Shown here: positions 1 to 8,121 of the stretch, piece by piece | How the letters are laid out: each line of letters opens with the position of its first letter | How positions within the stretch are numbered: position 1 is the stretch's first letter | NCBI RefSeq assembly: GCF_937960835.1 | Contig: NZ_CALGPC010000013.1 | Location: forward strand, 62,001-126,000 | DNA from: an uncultured Ferrovibrio sp. | GTDB taxonomy: Bacteria; Pseudomonadota; Alphaproteobacteria; Ferrovibrionales; Ferrovibrionaceae | Length of the DNA: 64,000 bases | Reading direction: 5' to 3' | The notes under the pieces: model-generated | The model's input: only the letters and a program-made list of their open reading frames with translations | The model's database searches: none | Told to the model about the DNA's origin: nothing | Made by a program: the position numbers and the translations under genes

Positions 1-1
1 G

Positions 2-175
2 GCCGCCTTCACGGTCGCCGCCGCGGTTCTGTTCCACAATTACTGGGCGATGAGCGATGCCGCGATGGCCGGCACCAACAAGATCATGTTCTACAAGAAT
101 CTCGCAATCACCGGCGGCCTGCTATTCATCGCCGCCTTCGGTCCCGGTCCGCTGTCGTTCGACCGGCGCCGCTGA
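2..175 (+). CDS. DoxX family membrane protein, C-terminal fragment
   Basis: The window opens inside this gene; 57 residues and a TGA stop are visible. The fragment contains HNYWAM, then MFYKNLAITGGLLFIAAFG, a hydrophobic segment, and ends in a basic FDRRR tail. The FYKNLAITGGLL pattern is typical of the last helix of DoxX/DoxD-like four-helix integral membrane proteins, whose role is generally a poorly defined redox or stress function. The N-terminal part lies outside the window, so neither length nor start can be judged. Family assignment rests on the final helix only. Confidence 0.6.
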   Translation, partial: AAFTVAAAVLFHNYWAMSDAAMAGTNKIMFYKNLAITGGLLFIAAFGPGPLSFDRRR

Positions 176-190
176 CACCGCTTTGATCAA

Positions 191-212
191 CCGGGCCGGG
201 AAACCGGCCCGG
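191..212. terminator. GC-rich hairpin between convergent DoxX and LysR genes
   Basis: A perfect 9-bp stem CCGGGCCGG with GAAA loop and CCGGCCCGG lies between the ends of two convergent genes. There is no clear T-run on either side, so it may be a bidirectional transcript end or a stability hairpin rather than a textbook intrinsic terminator. Confidence 0.5.
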
Positions 213-227
213 TGTTGAGGCGAGCGG

Positions 228-1145
228 TCAGGCCGCCTCGTCCTTCTTCTTGGAAACGTCTTCCACCAGCCAGTCGCGCATCGCCTTGATGCGCGGCGCA
301 TCCGCCATGTGCTGCAGGCAGACGAACCAGTAGCCGTTGGTCAGCGCCAGCGGCGTGGTGTCGAACAGGGTCTGCAGCCGTCCGGCGGCGATCTCCTCGG
401 CCACCAGTTCCGGGTCCATCACCGCAACCCCCATGCCCTGCACGGCGGCCTGGATGGCATAGGAGCGCGTTTCGAACATCGGCCCCACGGTGGGGTCGAT
501 CGCCTTGTCCTTCACCCCGGCGGCATTGAGCCAGATACGCCAGTCGTCGCGCCGGTTCTGCGAATGCAGCAGCTTCTGCCCCTTCAGGTCTGAGGGGGTC
601 TTCAGCATGGCGGCCAGCTTGGGCGCGGCCACCGGCACCAGCGATTCCGAGAACAGCCGGGTGGCGTTCAGGCCGGGCCAGTCGCCGTCGCCATGGCGGA
701 TGGCGCAGTCGATCCCCTCGCGTTCCAGATCGGCCGGCTTGATCGAGGTGGTGATGCGGACCTCGATATCCGGGTATTTCTCCTGGAACCGCGGCAGGCG
801 CGGAATGAACCAGCGCATCGCAAAGGTGGACAGCATGGACACCGTCAGCGTGCCCTCGCCGCGCCGCGCTTCCAGCTTGGACAGCGCGCTGGCCAGATGG
901 TCGAAGCCCTCCTGCACGTCGGGCAGGATGAGCTGCCCCTCGGTGGACAGGACCAGGCCCTTCTTGGTGCGGTGGAACAGCGGCACGCCCAGCAGTTCCT
1001 CCAGCTGGCGGATCTGATGGGAAATCGCCGACAGGGTGACCGACAGTTCCTCGGCCGCAGCGGTGAAATTGAGGTGCCGGCCGGCCGCCTCGAAGGCTTT
1101 CAGGGCATTGAGGGGCAGCAGACGGCGGCTGGGAAGGTGAGGCAT
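228..1145 (-). CDS. LysR family transcriptional regulator, GcvA-like
   Basis: A 305-residue LysR-type regulator. The N-terminal winged helix-turn-helix spans about residues 10-70 (LNALKAFEAAGRHLNFTAAA, then ISHQIRQLEELLGVPLFHR), followed by a substrate-binding domain of about 200 residues. The PLNALKAFEAAGRHLNFT opening and SHQIRQLE helix are characteristic of the GcvA-like subgroup. Length is normal for the family. It is divergent from leuC with a 169-bp shared spacer, so it may control leuC or itself, but GcvA-like proteins regulate many targets and the effector cannot be read from sequence. Confidence 0.85.
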   Translation of the reverse strand: MPHLPSRRLLPLNALKAFEAAGRHLNFTAAAEELSVTLSAISHQIRQLEELLGVPLFHRTKKGLVLSTEGQLILPDVQEGFDHLASALSKLEARRGEGTLTVSMLSTFAMRWFIPRLPRFQEKYPDIEVRITTSIKPADLEREGIDCAIRHGDGDWPGLNATRLFSESLVPVAAPKLAAMLKTPSDLKGQKLLHSQNRRDDWRIWLNAAGVKDKAIDPTVGPMFETRSYAIQAAVQGMGVAVMDPELVAEEIAAGRLQTLFDTTPLALTNGYWFVCLQHMADAPRIKAMRDWLVEDVSKKKDEAA

Positions 1146-1271
1146 GGAAATTCTTTTAAGCCGGAGGCGAATTTAAATCCACCGGATGCCACGGAAATCA
1201 GACTGGACGCGGGCGGGGCGGTCGGCTTGAATTCTGGCCCCTTGGGGGAATGCCCTATTCCAGGCCACAAT

Positions 1272-1300
1272 ACAGTTCAAGACAATTGGACAGTTCAAGA
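1272..1300 (+). repeat. 11-bp direct repeat in leuC leader
   Basis: ACAGTTCAAGA occurs twice (1272-1282 and 1290-1300) separated by CAATTGG, giving an 18-bp period that ends 14 bp before the leuC start. It lies in the LysR/leuC divergent spacer. It could be a tandem regulator site, possibly for the adjacent LysR protein, or part of the leader RNA. No function is established. Confidence 0.5.
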
Positions 1301-1314
1301 AGATCGGACCAGCC

Positions 1315-2727
1315 ATGACCGCGCCGCGCACGTTATACGACAAGATCTGGGACAGCCATCTGGTCGATATGGACGACCAGGGGAACGGTCTCCTCTATAT
1401 CGACCTGCATCTGGTTCATGAAGTGACCTCGCCGCAGGCCTTCGCCGGCCTGCGCGCCGCCGGCCGCAAGGTGCGCCGCCCCGACCGCACGGTGGCGGTG
1501 CCCGATCATAACGTGCCGACCACGCCGGACCGTGCCAAGTTCGTCTTCGAGGACGAGGAGGCCAGGATCCAGGTCGAAACCCTGGATCGGAATGCCAAGG
1601 AATTCGGCGTCAACTACTACCCGATGAACGATATCAACCAGGGTATCGTCCATATCGTCGGCCCCGAGCAGGGCTTCACCCAGCCGGGCATGACCATCGT
1701 CTGCGGCGACAGCCATACCTCGACGCACGGCGCCTTCGGCGCGCTGGCCTTCGGTATCGGCACATCGGAGGTTGAGCATGTGCTGGCGACCCAGACGCTG
1801 CAGCAGCGGCGCGCCAAGAACATGCGCATCGACATCGACGGCACGCTCGGCCCGGGCGTGACCGCAAAGGACATCATCCTCGCCATCATCGGCAAGATCG
1901 GCACCGCCGGCGGCACCGGCTATGTCATGGAATATACCGGCAGCGCCATCCGCAGCCTGTCGATGGAAGGCCGCATGACGGTCTGCAACATGTCGATCGA
2001 AGCCGGCGCCCGCGCCGGCCTGATCGCGCCGGACGAGGTCACCTTCGAATACGTCAAGGGCAAGCCGCATGCGCCCAAGGGCGCCGCCTGGGAACAGGCG
2101 CTGGCCTGGTGGAAGACCCTGCCCTCCGATCCGGGCGCGCATTACGACATGGAGGTCTTCCTCAAGGCCGAAGAGATCGCGCCGCATGTCACCTGGGGCA
2201 CCAGTCCGCAGGACGTGGCCCCGATCACCGGCGCCGTGCCCAATCCGGCCGAGATCAAGGACGAGACCAAGCGCGCCGCGCTGGAACGCGCCCTGAACTA
2301 TATGGGCCTGAAGCCGGGCGAGAAGCTGGAGGACGTGGCGATCCAGCGCGTCTTCATCGGCTCCTGCACCAATGGCCGCATCGAAGACCTGCGCGCCGCC
2401 GCAGCGATCGCCAAGGGCCGCAAGGTCGCCCCGGGCGTGCAGGCGATGGTCGTGCCGGGCTCGGGCCTGGTGAAGCATCAGGCCGAGGAGGAAGGTCTGG
2501 ACAAGATCTTCATCGAGGCCGGCTTTGAATGGCGCGAGCCGGGCTGCTCGATGTGCCTGGCGATGAATGCCGACAAGCTGAAGCCGGAAGAGCGCTGCGC
2601 CTCCACCTCGAACCGCAATTTCGAGGGCCGCCAGGGTCCGCGCGGCCGCACGCATCTGATGAGCCCGGCCATGGCCGCGGCGGCTGCCGTCACCGGCAAG
2701 CTCGCCGATGTGCGCAAGTTCATTTGA
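1315..2727 (+). CDS. leuC: 3-isopropylmalate dehydratase large subunit
   Basis: LeuC, 470 residues, normal full length. With LeuD it isomerises 2-isopropylmalate to 3-isopropylmalate in leucine biosynthesis in the cytoplasm. It begins MTAPRTLYDKIWDSHLV, typical of LeuC. The [4Fe-4S] ligands are visible as Cys in GSCTNGR and the pair in EPGCSMCLAMN. It is first of a leuC-leuD-leuB set, with leuD starting 17 bp after its stop. The start ATG sits after the direct repeats; the RBS is weak (AAGA/GGACC region). It is divergent from a LysR regulator. Identification is secure. Confidence 0.97.
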   Translation: MTAPRTLYDKIWDSHLVDMDDQGNGLLYIDLHLVHEVTSPQAFAGLRAAGRKVRRPDRTVAVPDHNVPTTPDRAKFVFEDEEARIQVETLDRNAKEFGVNYYPMNDINQGIVHIVGPEQGFTQPGMTIVCGDSHTSTHGAFGALAFGIGTSEVEHVLATQTLQQRRAKNMRIDIDGTLGPGVTAKDIILAIIGKIGTAGGTGYVMEYTGSAIRSLSMEGRMTVCNMSIEAGARAGLIAPDEVTFEYVKGKPHAPKGAAWEQALAWWKTLPSDPGAHYDMEVFLKAEEIAPHVTWGTSPQDVAPITGAVPNPAEIKDETKRAALERALNYMGLKPGEKLEDVAIQRVFIGSCTNGRIEDLRAAAAIAKGRKVAPGVQAMVVPGSGLVKHQAEEEGLDKIFIEAGFEWREPGCSMCLAMNADKLKPEERCASTSNRNFEGRQGPRGRTHLMSPAMAAAAAVTGKLADVRKFI

Positions 2728-2744
2728 GCGGGGAGACTGACGTC

Positions 2745-3374
2745 ATGGATAAATTCACCACCCTGACCGCCGTCGCGGCGCCGCTGCCGATGATCAATGT
2801 CGATACCGACATGATCATCCCCAAGCAGTTCCTGAAGACCGTCGAGCGCACCGGCCTTGCAAAGGGCCTGTTCTTCGAACTGCGCCAGGACAAGGACGGC
2901 AACCCGGTGCCGGACTTCTTCATGAACCAGCCGCAATACAAGGGCGCGCAGATCCTCGTGGCCGGCGAGAATTTCGGCTGCGGCTCGTCGCGCGAGCATG
3001 CGCCCTGGGCGCTGCTGGATTACGGCATCCGCTGCGTCATCGCGCCAAGCTTTGCCGACATCTTCTACAACAACTGCTTCCAGAACGGCATCCTGCCGAT
3101 CAAGCTGCCGCAGGAAGACGTCGACAAGCTGATGGACGACGCCAAGCGCGGCCAGAATGCCCGCATCACCGTCGATCTGGAGAAGCAGGAGATCCGCGGC
3201 CCCGATGGCGGCGTGATCAAATTCGAGATCGACGCCTTCAAGAAGCATTGCCTGCTCAACGGCCTCGACAATATCGGCCTGACCCTGGAGAAGAAGGCGA
3301 AGATCGACAGCTTCGAGGCGAAGCAGCGCGGCACCCAGCCCTGGCTTTATGCCGCCGCCGGACGGACGGCGTAG
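2745..3374 (+). CDS. leuD: 3-isopropylmalate dehydratase small subunit
   Basis: LeuD, 209 residues, partner of the upstream LeuC. The start MDKFTTL follows a GGGAG ribosome site at 2731-2735. Diagnostic features are INVDTDMIIPKQFLK near residue 20 and the NFGCGSSREHAPW signature that shapes the substrate loop. A longer reading frame runs upstream through the end of leuC in another frame, but it lacks family similarity there, so the ATG at 2745 is chosen. Co-transcription with leuC is very likely. Confidence 0.96.
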   Translation: MDKFTTLTAVAAPLPMINVDTDMIIPKQFLKTVERTGLAKGLFFELRQDKDGNPVPDFFMNQPQYKGAQILVAGENFGCGSSREHAPWALLDYGIRCVIAPSFADIFYNNCFQNGILPIKLPQEDVDKLMDDAKRGQNARITVDLEKQEIRGPDGGVIKFEIDAFKKHCLLNGLDNIGLTLEKKAKIDSFEAKQRGTQPWLYAAAGRTA

Positions 3375-3388
3375 CAGGCCTGATCGTC

Positions 3389-3453
3389 ATGCCCGGGCTT
3401 GCCCCGGGCATCTCTTGCGACTTTGAAAAAAGACCCTCGGGTCAAGCCCGGGG
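3389..3453. repeat. Pair of CCCGGG palindromic intergenic repeats between leuD and leuB
   Basis: The first unit, ATGCCCGGG (3389-3397) and CCCGGGCAT (3403-3411), has a five-base CTTGC spacer. The second, CCCTCGGG-TCAAG-CCCGGGGG, is at 3434-3452 and reads as the same element in opposite orientation (GGGCTTGACCC core on the minus strand). Related palindromes occur at 4616, 9403, 53321 and 53362. Such elements are common dispersed repeats in alphaproteobacteria and may act as RNA hairpins or attenuate read-through from leuD into leuB. Confidence 0.75.
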
Positions 3454-3483
3454 GTGACGTTTTGTAGAGAAGGAAAGAACCAA

Positions 3484-4596
3484 ATGGCTTCCAACCGCAC
3501 GATGCTCATGCTGCCCGGTGACGGGATCGGTCCGGAGGTGATGGGCGAGGTGCGCCGCGTCATCGAATGGATGGACAAGCGCCGCCACGTCTCGTTCGAC
3601 GTCAAGGAGGATCTGGTCGGCGGCGCCGCCTATGAGAAGCACGGCACTCCGCTGGCCGACAAGACCATGCAGGCGGCGCTGGATTGCGGCGTGGTGCTGC
3701 TCGGCGCCGTCGGTGGCCCGCAATGGGACAACCTGCCCTTCGACAAGAAGCCCGAGCGCGGCCTTCTGCGCCTGCGCAAGGAAATGGACCTGTTCGCCAA
3801 CCTGCGCCCGGCGAAGTGCTTCGATGCGCTGGTCGACGCCAGCAGCCTGAAGCCGGAACTGGTCAAGGGCCTCGACATCATGATCGTGCGCGAGCTGACC
3901 GGCGGCGTCTATTTCGGCCAGCCGCGCGGCATCGAGACCCTGCCGAACGGCGAGCGCCGCGGCGTGAACACCCAGGTCTACACCACCAGCGAAATCCGCC
4001 GCGTCGCCGCTGTGGCGTTCGAACTGGCCAAGAAGCGCCGCAACAAGGTCACCTCGCTGGAAAAGGCCAACGTGATGGAATCCGGCGTGCTGTGGCGCGA
4101 AGAAGTCACCAAGCTGCATCAGGAGCAGTACAAGGACGTGCAGCTTGAGCACATGTATGCCGATAACGGCGCCATGCAGCTCGTGCGCAACCCGAAGCAG
4201 TTCGACGTGATGGTGACCGACAACCTGTTCGGCGACATCCTCTCAGACGAAGCGGCCATGCTGACCGGCTCGCTCGGCATGCTGCCGTCGGCTTCGATCG
4301 GCGCCGCCGATCCCACCACCGGCCGCCGCATGGCGCTGTTCGAGCCGGTGCATGGCTCAGCGCCCGACATTGCCGGCAAGGGCATCGCCAATCCGCTGGC
4401 GACGATCCAGAGCTTCTCGATGGCCCTGCGCTATGCCTATGACCTCGATGCCGATGCCGATCTGATCGACAAGGCGGCCGAGAATGTGCTGAAGGCCGGC
4501 GTGCGCACCGCCGATCTGGGCGGCGGCACCACCAAGGTCGGCACCAGGGGCATGGGCGATGCGCTCATCCACGAACTGGACAAGCTGGCGGCGTAG
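3484..4596 (+). CDS. leuB: 3-isopropylmalate dehydrogenase
   Basis: LeuB, 370 residues, the NAD-dependent oxidative decarboxylase that makes 4-methyl-2-oxopentanoate, completing the core of leucine synthesis. The N-terminal LMLPGDGIGPEV motif, LLRLRKEMDLFANLRP substrate-binding segment and VTDNLFGDILSDEAAM are all present. The ATG at 3484 is preceded by AAGGAAAG at a good distance; an upstream in-frame start would place coding sequence over the palindromic repeat. It ends before a clear intrinsic terminator at 4657. Confidence 0.97.
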   Translation: MASNRTMLMLPGDGIGPEVMGEVRRVIEWMDKRRHVSFDVKEDLVGGAAYEKHGTPLADKTMQAALDCGVVLLGAVGGPQWDNLPFDKKPERGLLRLRKEMDLFANLRPAKCFDALVDASSLKPELVKGLDIMIVRELTGGVYFGQPRGIETLPNGERRGVNTQVYTTSEIRRVAAVAFELAKKRRNKVTSLEKANVMESGVLWREEVTKLHQEQYKDVQLEHMYADNGAMQLVRNPKQFDVMVTDNLFGDILSDEAAMLTGSLGMLPSASIGAADPTTGRRMALFEPVHGSAPDIAGKGIANPLATIQSFSMALRYAYDLDADADLIDKAAENVLKAGVRTADLGGGTTKVGTRGMGDALIHELDKLAA

Positions 4597-4615
4597 TTAC
4601 GACACCATACGCGTC

Positions 4616-4638
4616 ATGGCCGGGCCCGACCCGGCCAT
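4616..4638. repeat. CCGGG palindromic intergenic repeat after leuB
   Basis: ATGGCCGGG (4616-4624), spacer CCCGA, CCCGGCCAT (4630-4638): a perfect 9-bp stem just after the leuB stop. The CGTCATG flank and CCGGG core match the elements between leuD and leuB and after the thiolase at 53.3 kb, so it is a diverged member of the same family. Confidence 0.65.
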
Positions 4639-4656
4639 CTCCAGCAGGAATGAGCG

Positions 4657-4691
4657 AAAGGCCGCAGGGCACATCCTTGCGGCCTTTTCTT
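4657..4691 (+). terminator. Intrinsic terminator of the leu genes
   Basis: AAAGGCCGCA (4657-4666) pairs with TGCGGCCTTT (4678-4687) around an 11-base loop and is followed by TCTTTT. This is a good rho-independent terminator for leuB transcription. Confidence 0.8.
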
Positions 4692-4745
4692 TTGCTTGCA
4701 CCGCCGCGCCACATTGGCGAGTGTTGCTCCCACGGAGGAAATGCC

Positions 4746-5378
4746 ATGCTGCTGATCGGCCGCAACCTGTCGCCCTATTCGCGCCGCGTCGCCATCGCCA
4801 TGACGATGCTGAACGTGCCGCATGACCGCGAATATCTTTCAGTGACCGCCAATCCGGAACGCGGCCTTGAGGTCAATCCGGTGGGGCGCGTGCCGGTCCT
4901 GATCCTGGACGATGGCGAGCGGCTGACCGAATCGAGCGCCATTCTCGACTACCTGATGGAACTGGTCGGACCGGCGAAAAGCCTGATCCCGCCGCATGGC
5001 AAGCCGCGCCGGGACTGCCTGCAGCTCATGGCGGTTGCCTGCGGCACGCTGGATAAGGCCGTAGCCGCGATCTATGAGCAGCGCCGCCGTCCGCCCGAAA
5101 AAGTGCACGAGCCCTGGCGCCAGCATCTGCTGACGCAGGTCGCCGGCGGCCTGAAGGCTTTGGAAGGGCGCGCCGCTGAGCTGCCCGAAGGCAGCAATGA
5201 CTGGCTGCTGGGCAAGCATATCAGCATGGCCGATATTACGCTCGGCGTGATGGTGAGCTTCCTCGGCGTCTATCTGCCCGATACCATTCCAGCCGGACGC
5301 TATCCGGCGCTGATGCGGCTGCGCGAGCGCTGCGAGGCCCTGCCTGCCTTCCAGGCGCATCCGCTGGAGCAGCCTTAA
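4746..5378 (+). CDS. Glutathione S-transferase family protein
   Basis: A 210-residue soluble GST. The N-terminal thioredoxin-fold half begins MLLIGRNLSPYSRRVAIAM, with Ser-Pro-Tyr-Ser in the position of the glutathione-activating residue, followed by NPVGRVPVLILDDG and the glutathione-contacting ESSAILDYL. The helical C-terminal half contains the capping-box-like motif ISMADITLGVM. The start at 4746 is favoured by GGAGG seven bases upstream. The substrate is unknown. Its stop overlaps the stop of the convergent 2H phosphoesterase gene by four bases. Confidence 0.88.
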   Translation: MLLIGRNLSPYSRRVAIAMTMLNVPHDREYLSVTANPERGLEVNPVGRVPVLILDDGERLTESSAILDYLMELVGPAKSLIPPHGKPRRDCLQLMAVACGTLDKAVAAIYEQRRRPPEKVHEPWRQHLLTQVAGGLKALEGRAAELPEGSNDWLLGKHISMADITLGVMVSFLGVYLPDTIPAGRYPALMRLRERCEALPAFQAHPLEQP

Positions 5379-5881
5379 CCCGAAAGCGGATATGCGGCGC
5401 ATTTGCGGATCGCGCCACTTTCGATTGCAAGCAGCGTCAGCGAAGCGATGCGGCCATGGATCGGCGCGTCCAAGCCGCCAAGCTGCCGCTTTAGGGCCTT
5501 GGCGCTGAATATTGCGCCGAAGCGGGCCAGTGTCAGATGCGGGCGATAGGACGCATCATTGCCGCCCAGCATCCGGTACAGCGAGACCAGCGGCATGGCG
5601 CTTGCCTCATCGGCCAGCAGCACATTGAGATAGCGGTATTTCGGATGGTAGGCATCCTCCATCCGCTCCAGCCGGTCGAATGAGACCGCCAGCGGGGCTG
5701 CGGTGGCCGCAATCGAGGCAACATGGCCGGAAAACCAGTCGGGATCGGCGACGGCCTGCGGAAAGGCCAGCGTCACATGCGCGGGCACGCGGTCATATTG
5801 CGGATCATGCGCGCGGCGCAGCGCATCGATCCAGGCGGCCGCGCCGACATCGAATTCAGGTATCGCAATCACCGCCAGCAT
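5375..5881 (-). CDS. 2H phosphoesterase (2'-5' RNA ligase/ThpR-like family)
   Basis: A 168-residue protein with the two H-x-T-L signatures of the 2H family: HVTLAFP near residue 35 and HLTLARFG near residue 117. Members act on 2'-5' or cyclic phosphodiester bonds in RNA or nucleotides; the particular substrate here cannot be told. The spacing of the two motifs fits the duplicated 2H fold. The gene converges with the GST gene (four-base overlap) and is divergent from the LysE exporter 19 bp away, so the two outward promoters would be very compact. Confidence 0.85.
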   Translation of the reverse strand: MLAVIAIPEFDVGAAAWIDALRRAHDPQYDRVPAHVTLAFPQAVADPDWFSGHVASIAATAAPLAVSFDRLERMEDAYHPKYRYLNVLLADEASAMPLVSLYRMLGGNDASYRPHLTLARFGAIFSAKALKRQLGGLDAPIHGRIASLTLLAIESGAIRKCAAYPLSG

Positions 5882-5900
5882 GGGATTAAGCTTACCCGCG

Positions 5901-6536
5901 ATGGACCTGTCGCTCTACTTCGCTGCGGCGCTGGCCGGCGCCGCCTATACACTCACCCCCGGACCTGCTTTCCTCGCCCTCCTGGGCATCGGCGCCGGCC
6001 AGGGCCGCCGCGCCGGTTTCAGCTTCCTGGCCGGACATTTCGCCGGCGACATCCTCTGGGCGATTCTGGCGCTGACCGCCATCATCGGCTCAGCCAGCCT
6101 GGGCAGCTTCGTCTTCGACCTGCTGGGCATGGTCTGCGGCATTTATCTCTTCTGGCTCGGCTGGCGCGCGGTGACAGTAAAGCGGCGCGAGGATGGCGGA
6201 CTGAACAACATCATCGCGCATCCCCTGCGGCGCGGTCTGGCTTTCGGGCTGACCAATCCGAAAAGCTATGCCGTGGCGGTGGCGATGTTCACCGCGCTGC
6301 TGGCGGCGCAATCGGCGCAACTGACCTGGGCCAGCCTGCCGCCGCTGCTGCTGGCGGCCTGCGGCGGCTTCGTCATTGCCGATGCGATCCTGATCTTCAT
6401 CATCGGCGCAGCGCCGGTGCGCAAGCTTTATCGCCGCCACGAACTCTGGATCACGCGCATCTCCGGCATGATCTTCATCGGCTTCGCACTGCAGGCGCTG
6501 TGGCAGTCTGCGCCGGGCCTTATCCGGCGCGTCTGA
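5901..6536 (+). CDS. LysE/RhtB family amino-acid exporter
   Basis: A 211-residue integral membrane protein with about six hydrophobic helices. The TPGPAFLALLGIGAGQGRRAG signature near residues 19-39 is the LysE-family N-terminal motif, and TNPKSYAVAVAMF is the conserved second-half loop. Members export amino acids or related metabolites across the inner membrane. The ATG at 5901 is chosen because LysE proteins start directly at the first helix; upstream in-frame codons overlap the divergent gene. Its 3' end overlaps the convergent isomerase gene by 17 bases. Confidence 0.9.
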   Translation: MDLSLYFAAALAGAAYTLTPGPAFLALLGIGAGQGRRAGFSFLAGHFAGDILWAILALTAIIGSASLGSFVFDLLGMVCGIYLFWLGWRAVTVKRREDGGLNNIIAHPLRRGLAFGLTNPKSYAVAVAMFTALLAAQSAQLTWASLPPLLLAACGGFVIADAILIFIIGAAPVRKLYRRHELWITRISGMIFIGFALQALWQSAPGLIRRV

Positions 6537-7128
6537 GCGCCTCGCGCACCAGCGGCAGACGGTCGTTGCCGAAATACATGTCGGTCTCGTTCACGAAGAT
6601 GGTGGGCGAGCCGAAGCCGCCGCGGGCGATCACCTCATCGGTATTTGCCTTCAGTTGCGCCTTGATCGCCGGATCGTTGACCGCCTGCGCCAGGCGCGCA
6701 GCATCGAGGCCGGCGCGGACGGCGGCCTCGGCCAGCACGTCGTCCTGGCTGATATCCCTGTCTTCACCCCAGTAAAGTTCGAACAAGGCTTTCGCCAGGG
6801 CGATCTGCCCGCCCTGCTCTTCCGCCCACAATAAAGCGCGCAGGCCTTTTACCGAATTGACCGGAAACACACTGGGCGGAAACTTAATCGTGATGCCGGC
6901 GAGCTCGGCCCAATCCTGCATGTCCTTCAGCGCGTAGGCCGCCTTGGCGGGCACGGGATTTTCGCGCTGCTGATAGACGCTGGGATTGATCGTGTTGAAC
7001 ACGCCGCCGACGAGGAAGGGCTTATAGATAACCTCAGCGCCCTCTTCCTTCGCCAGCGGCTGGATATTGGTGAAGGCGAGATAGGTCCAGGGCGAGGAGA
7101 CGTCGTAGAAGAATTCGATCTTCTTCAT
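6520..7128 (-). CDS. 2-hydroxychromene-2-carboxylate isomerase family (DsbA-like)
   Basis: A 202-residue thioredoxin-fold protein of the HCCA isomerase/kappa-class GST family. It begins MKKIEFFYDVSSPWTYLAF, where the SSPWTYL segment holds the catalytic serine position of this family, and ends with GFGSPTIFVNETDMYFGNDRL, the conserved cis-proline region. Such enzymes catalyse glutathione-dependent isomerisation in aromatic degradation. It is last in a minus-strand run, 12 bp after a GST-like gene, supporting a shared glutathione-dependent process. Confidence 0.87.
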   Translation of the reverse strand: MKKIEFFYDVSSPWTYLAFTNIQPLAKEEGAEVIYKPFLVGGVFNTINPSVYQQRENPVPAKAAYALKDMQDWAELAGITIKFPPSVFPVNSVKGLRALLWAEEQGGQIALAKALFELYWGEDRDISQDDVLAEAAVRAGLDAARLAQAVNDPAIKAQLKANTDEVIARGGFGSPTIFVNETDMYFGNDRLPLVREALRRAG

Positions 7129-7140
7129 CGCAGACCTCCC

Positions 7141-8058
7141 TCACACCTTGGCCGGCACCAGGAAGAAACCGGCGCGCGGGAAATGCACATGCACAATGCC
7201 GGTCTCAGGTGTTTCGCGGCGGATGGTGACGCTTTGCGCGTCCAGCGCGATCAGTTCGCCGATGGTGGGATCGCGGCCGCTGTCGTCCGGCGTGACGCTG
7301 ACCATCGCGCCCGCCTGCAATCCCAGCGCGTTGGCGGCAACGCCGGATATCGCCGCAGGCTCGGCCGCCTTGGCGATCGCCAGCGCGTCCTTGGCCTCGA
7401 TATTGCTGCGTGTGCCATGGCCGAAAGCCTTCATGCGGTCGGCCCAGGCATTCAGCGCGGTGTAATCGGCCAGCACCTCGGATTTCGCGCGGTCGCGCAC
7501 GAACCAGACCCCGTGATAGACAGCGAGATCGGCCAGGCTGGGCGCATCGCCAAACAGGAAGCTGCGGCCATCCGAAAGCGCCTGCTCCACCCAGCCCAGA
7601 TGGGCGCGCAGGGGCCCTGTCATCATGGCGGCCTGCTGCTTGAGCTTGGCGCGGTCGATGCTGCGGCCGGAGAATTTCGCACGATCCTCCAGGAAGGCAT
7701 CCGGCATCTGCTCGCCCATGATGCCAAAGGCAATGGCAACGCAGGCGTTGAAAAGCTGGTGATCGGCCCAAAAGGCGACGCCTTCGGCCAGGCCCTTCGC
7801 CAGACCATGAAACAAGCTCGGCGTTGGATGACGGCGCTCGATCTCGCGCAGAATGATTTGTGTGTCGCAATAGATATCGGCACCGATCTGCATCACCGGC
7901 GTCTTGCGGTAGCCGCCGGTGAGCGGCAGCAGGTCCGGCTTCGGCATCATCGCCGGAACCGTCACCGAGTCCCAGGCAATGCCTTTGATCCCGAACGCAA
8001 TCCGCACCTTCTCGGAAAACGGCGATGTGCCGTAGTGATGCAGGATGATCCCGGCCAT
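7141..8058 (-). CDS. Glutathione S-transferase-like protein with C-terminal extension
   Basis: A 305-residue protein. Residues 1-80 form a GST thioredoxin-like domain (IILHHYGTSPFSEKVRIAF, GYRKTPVMQIGADIYCDT), and about 90-215 a GST helical domain with PSLADLAVYHGVWF. Residues about 225-305 form an extra beta-rich tail (LQAGAMVSVTPDD, SVTIRRETPETGIVHVHFP) not present in ordinary GSTs of about 210 residues. It lies between a TetR regulator and the HCCA isomerase on the same strand and probably shares their promoter. Confidence 0.85.
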   Translation of the reverse strand: MAGIILHHYGTSPFSEKVRIAFGIKGIAWDSVTVPAMMPKPDLLPLTGGYRKTPVMQIGADIYCDTQIILREIERRHPTPSLFHGLAKGLAEGVAFWADHQLFNACVAIAFGIMGEQMPDAFLEDRAKFSGRSIDRAKLKQQAAMMTGPLRAHLGWVEQALSDGRSFLFGDAPSLADLAVYHGVWFVRDRAKSEVLADYTALNAWADRMKAFGHGTRSNIEAKDALAIAKAAEPAAISGVAANALGLQAGAMVSVTPDDSGRDPTIGELIALDAQSVTIRRETPETGIVHVHFPRAGFFLVPAKV

Positions 8059-8121
8059 CTTGTTTCCTCCGGTTTGTTTTTCGCCGATGGTCCGGCCGAG
8101 GATAGGCGTTATGCCGCAGCG

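Noticed and set aside
1146..1314. Leucine attenuator peptide before leuC
   Set aside because: No short frame with a run of leucine codons followed by a terminator hairpin was seen.
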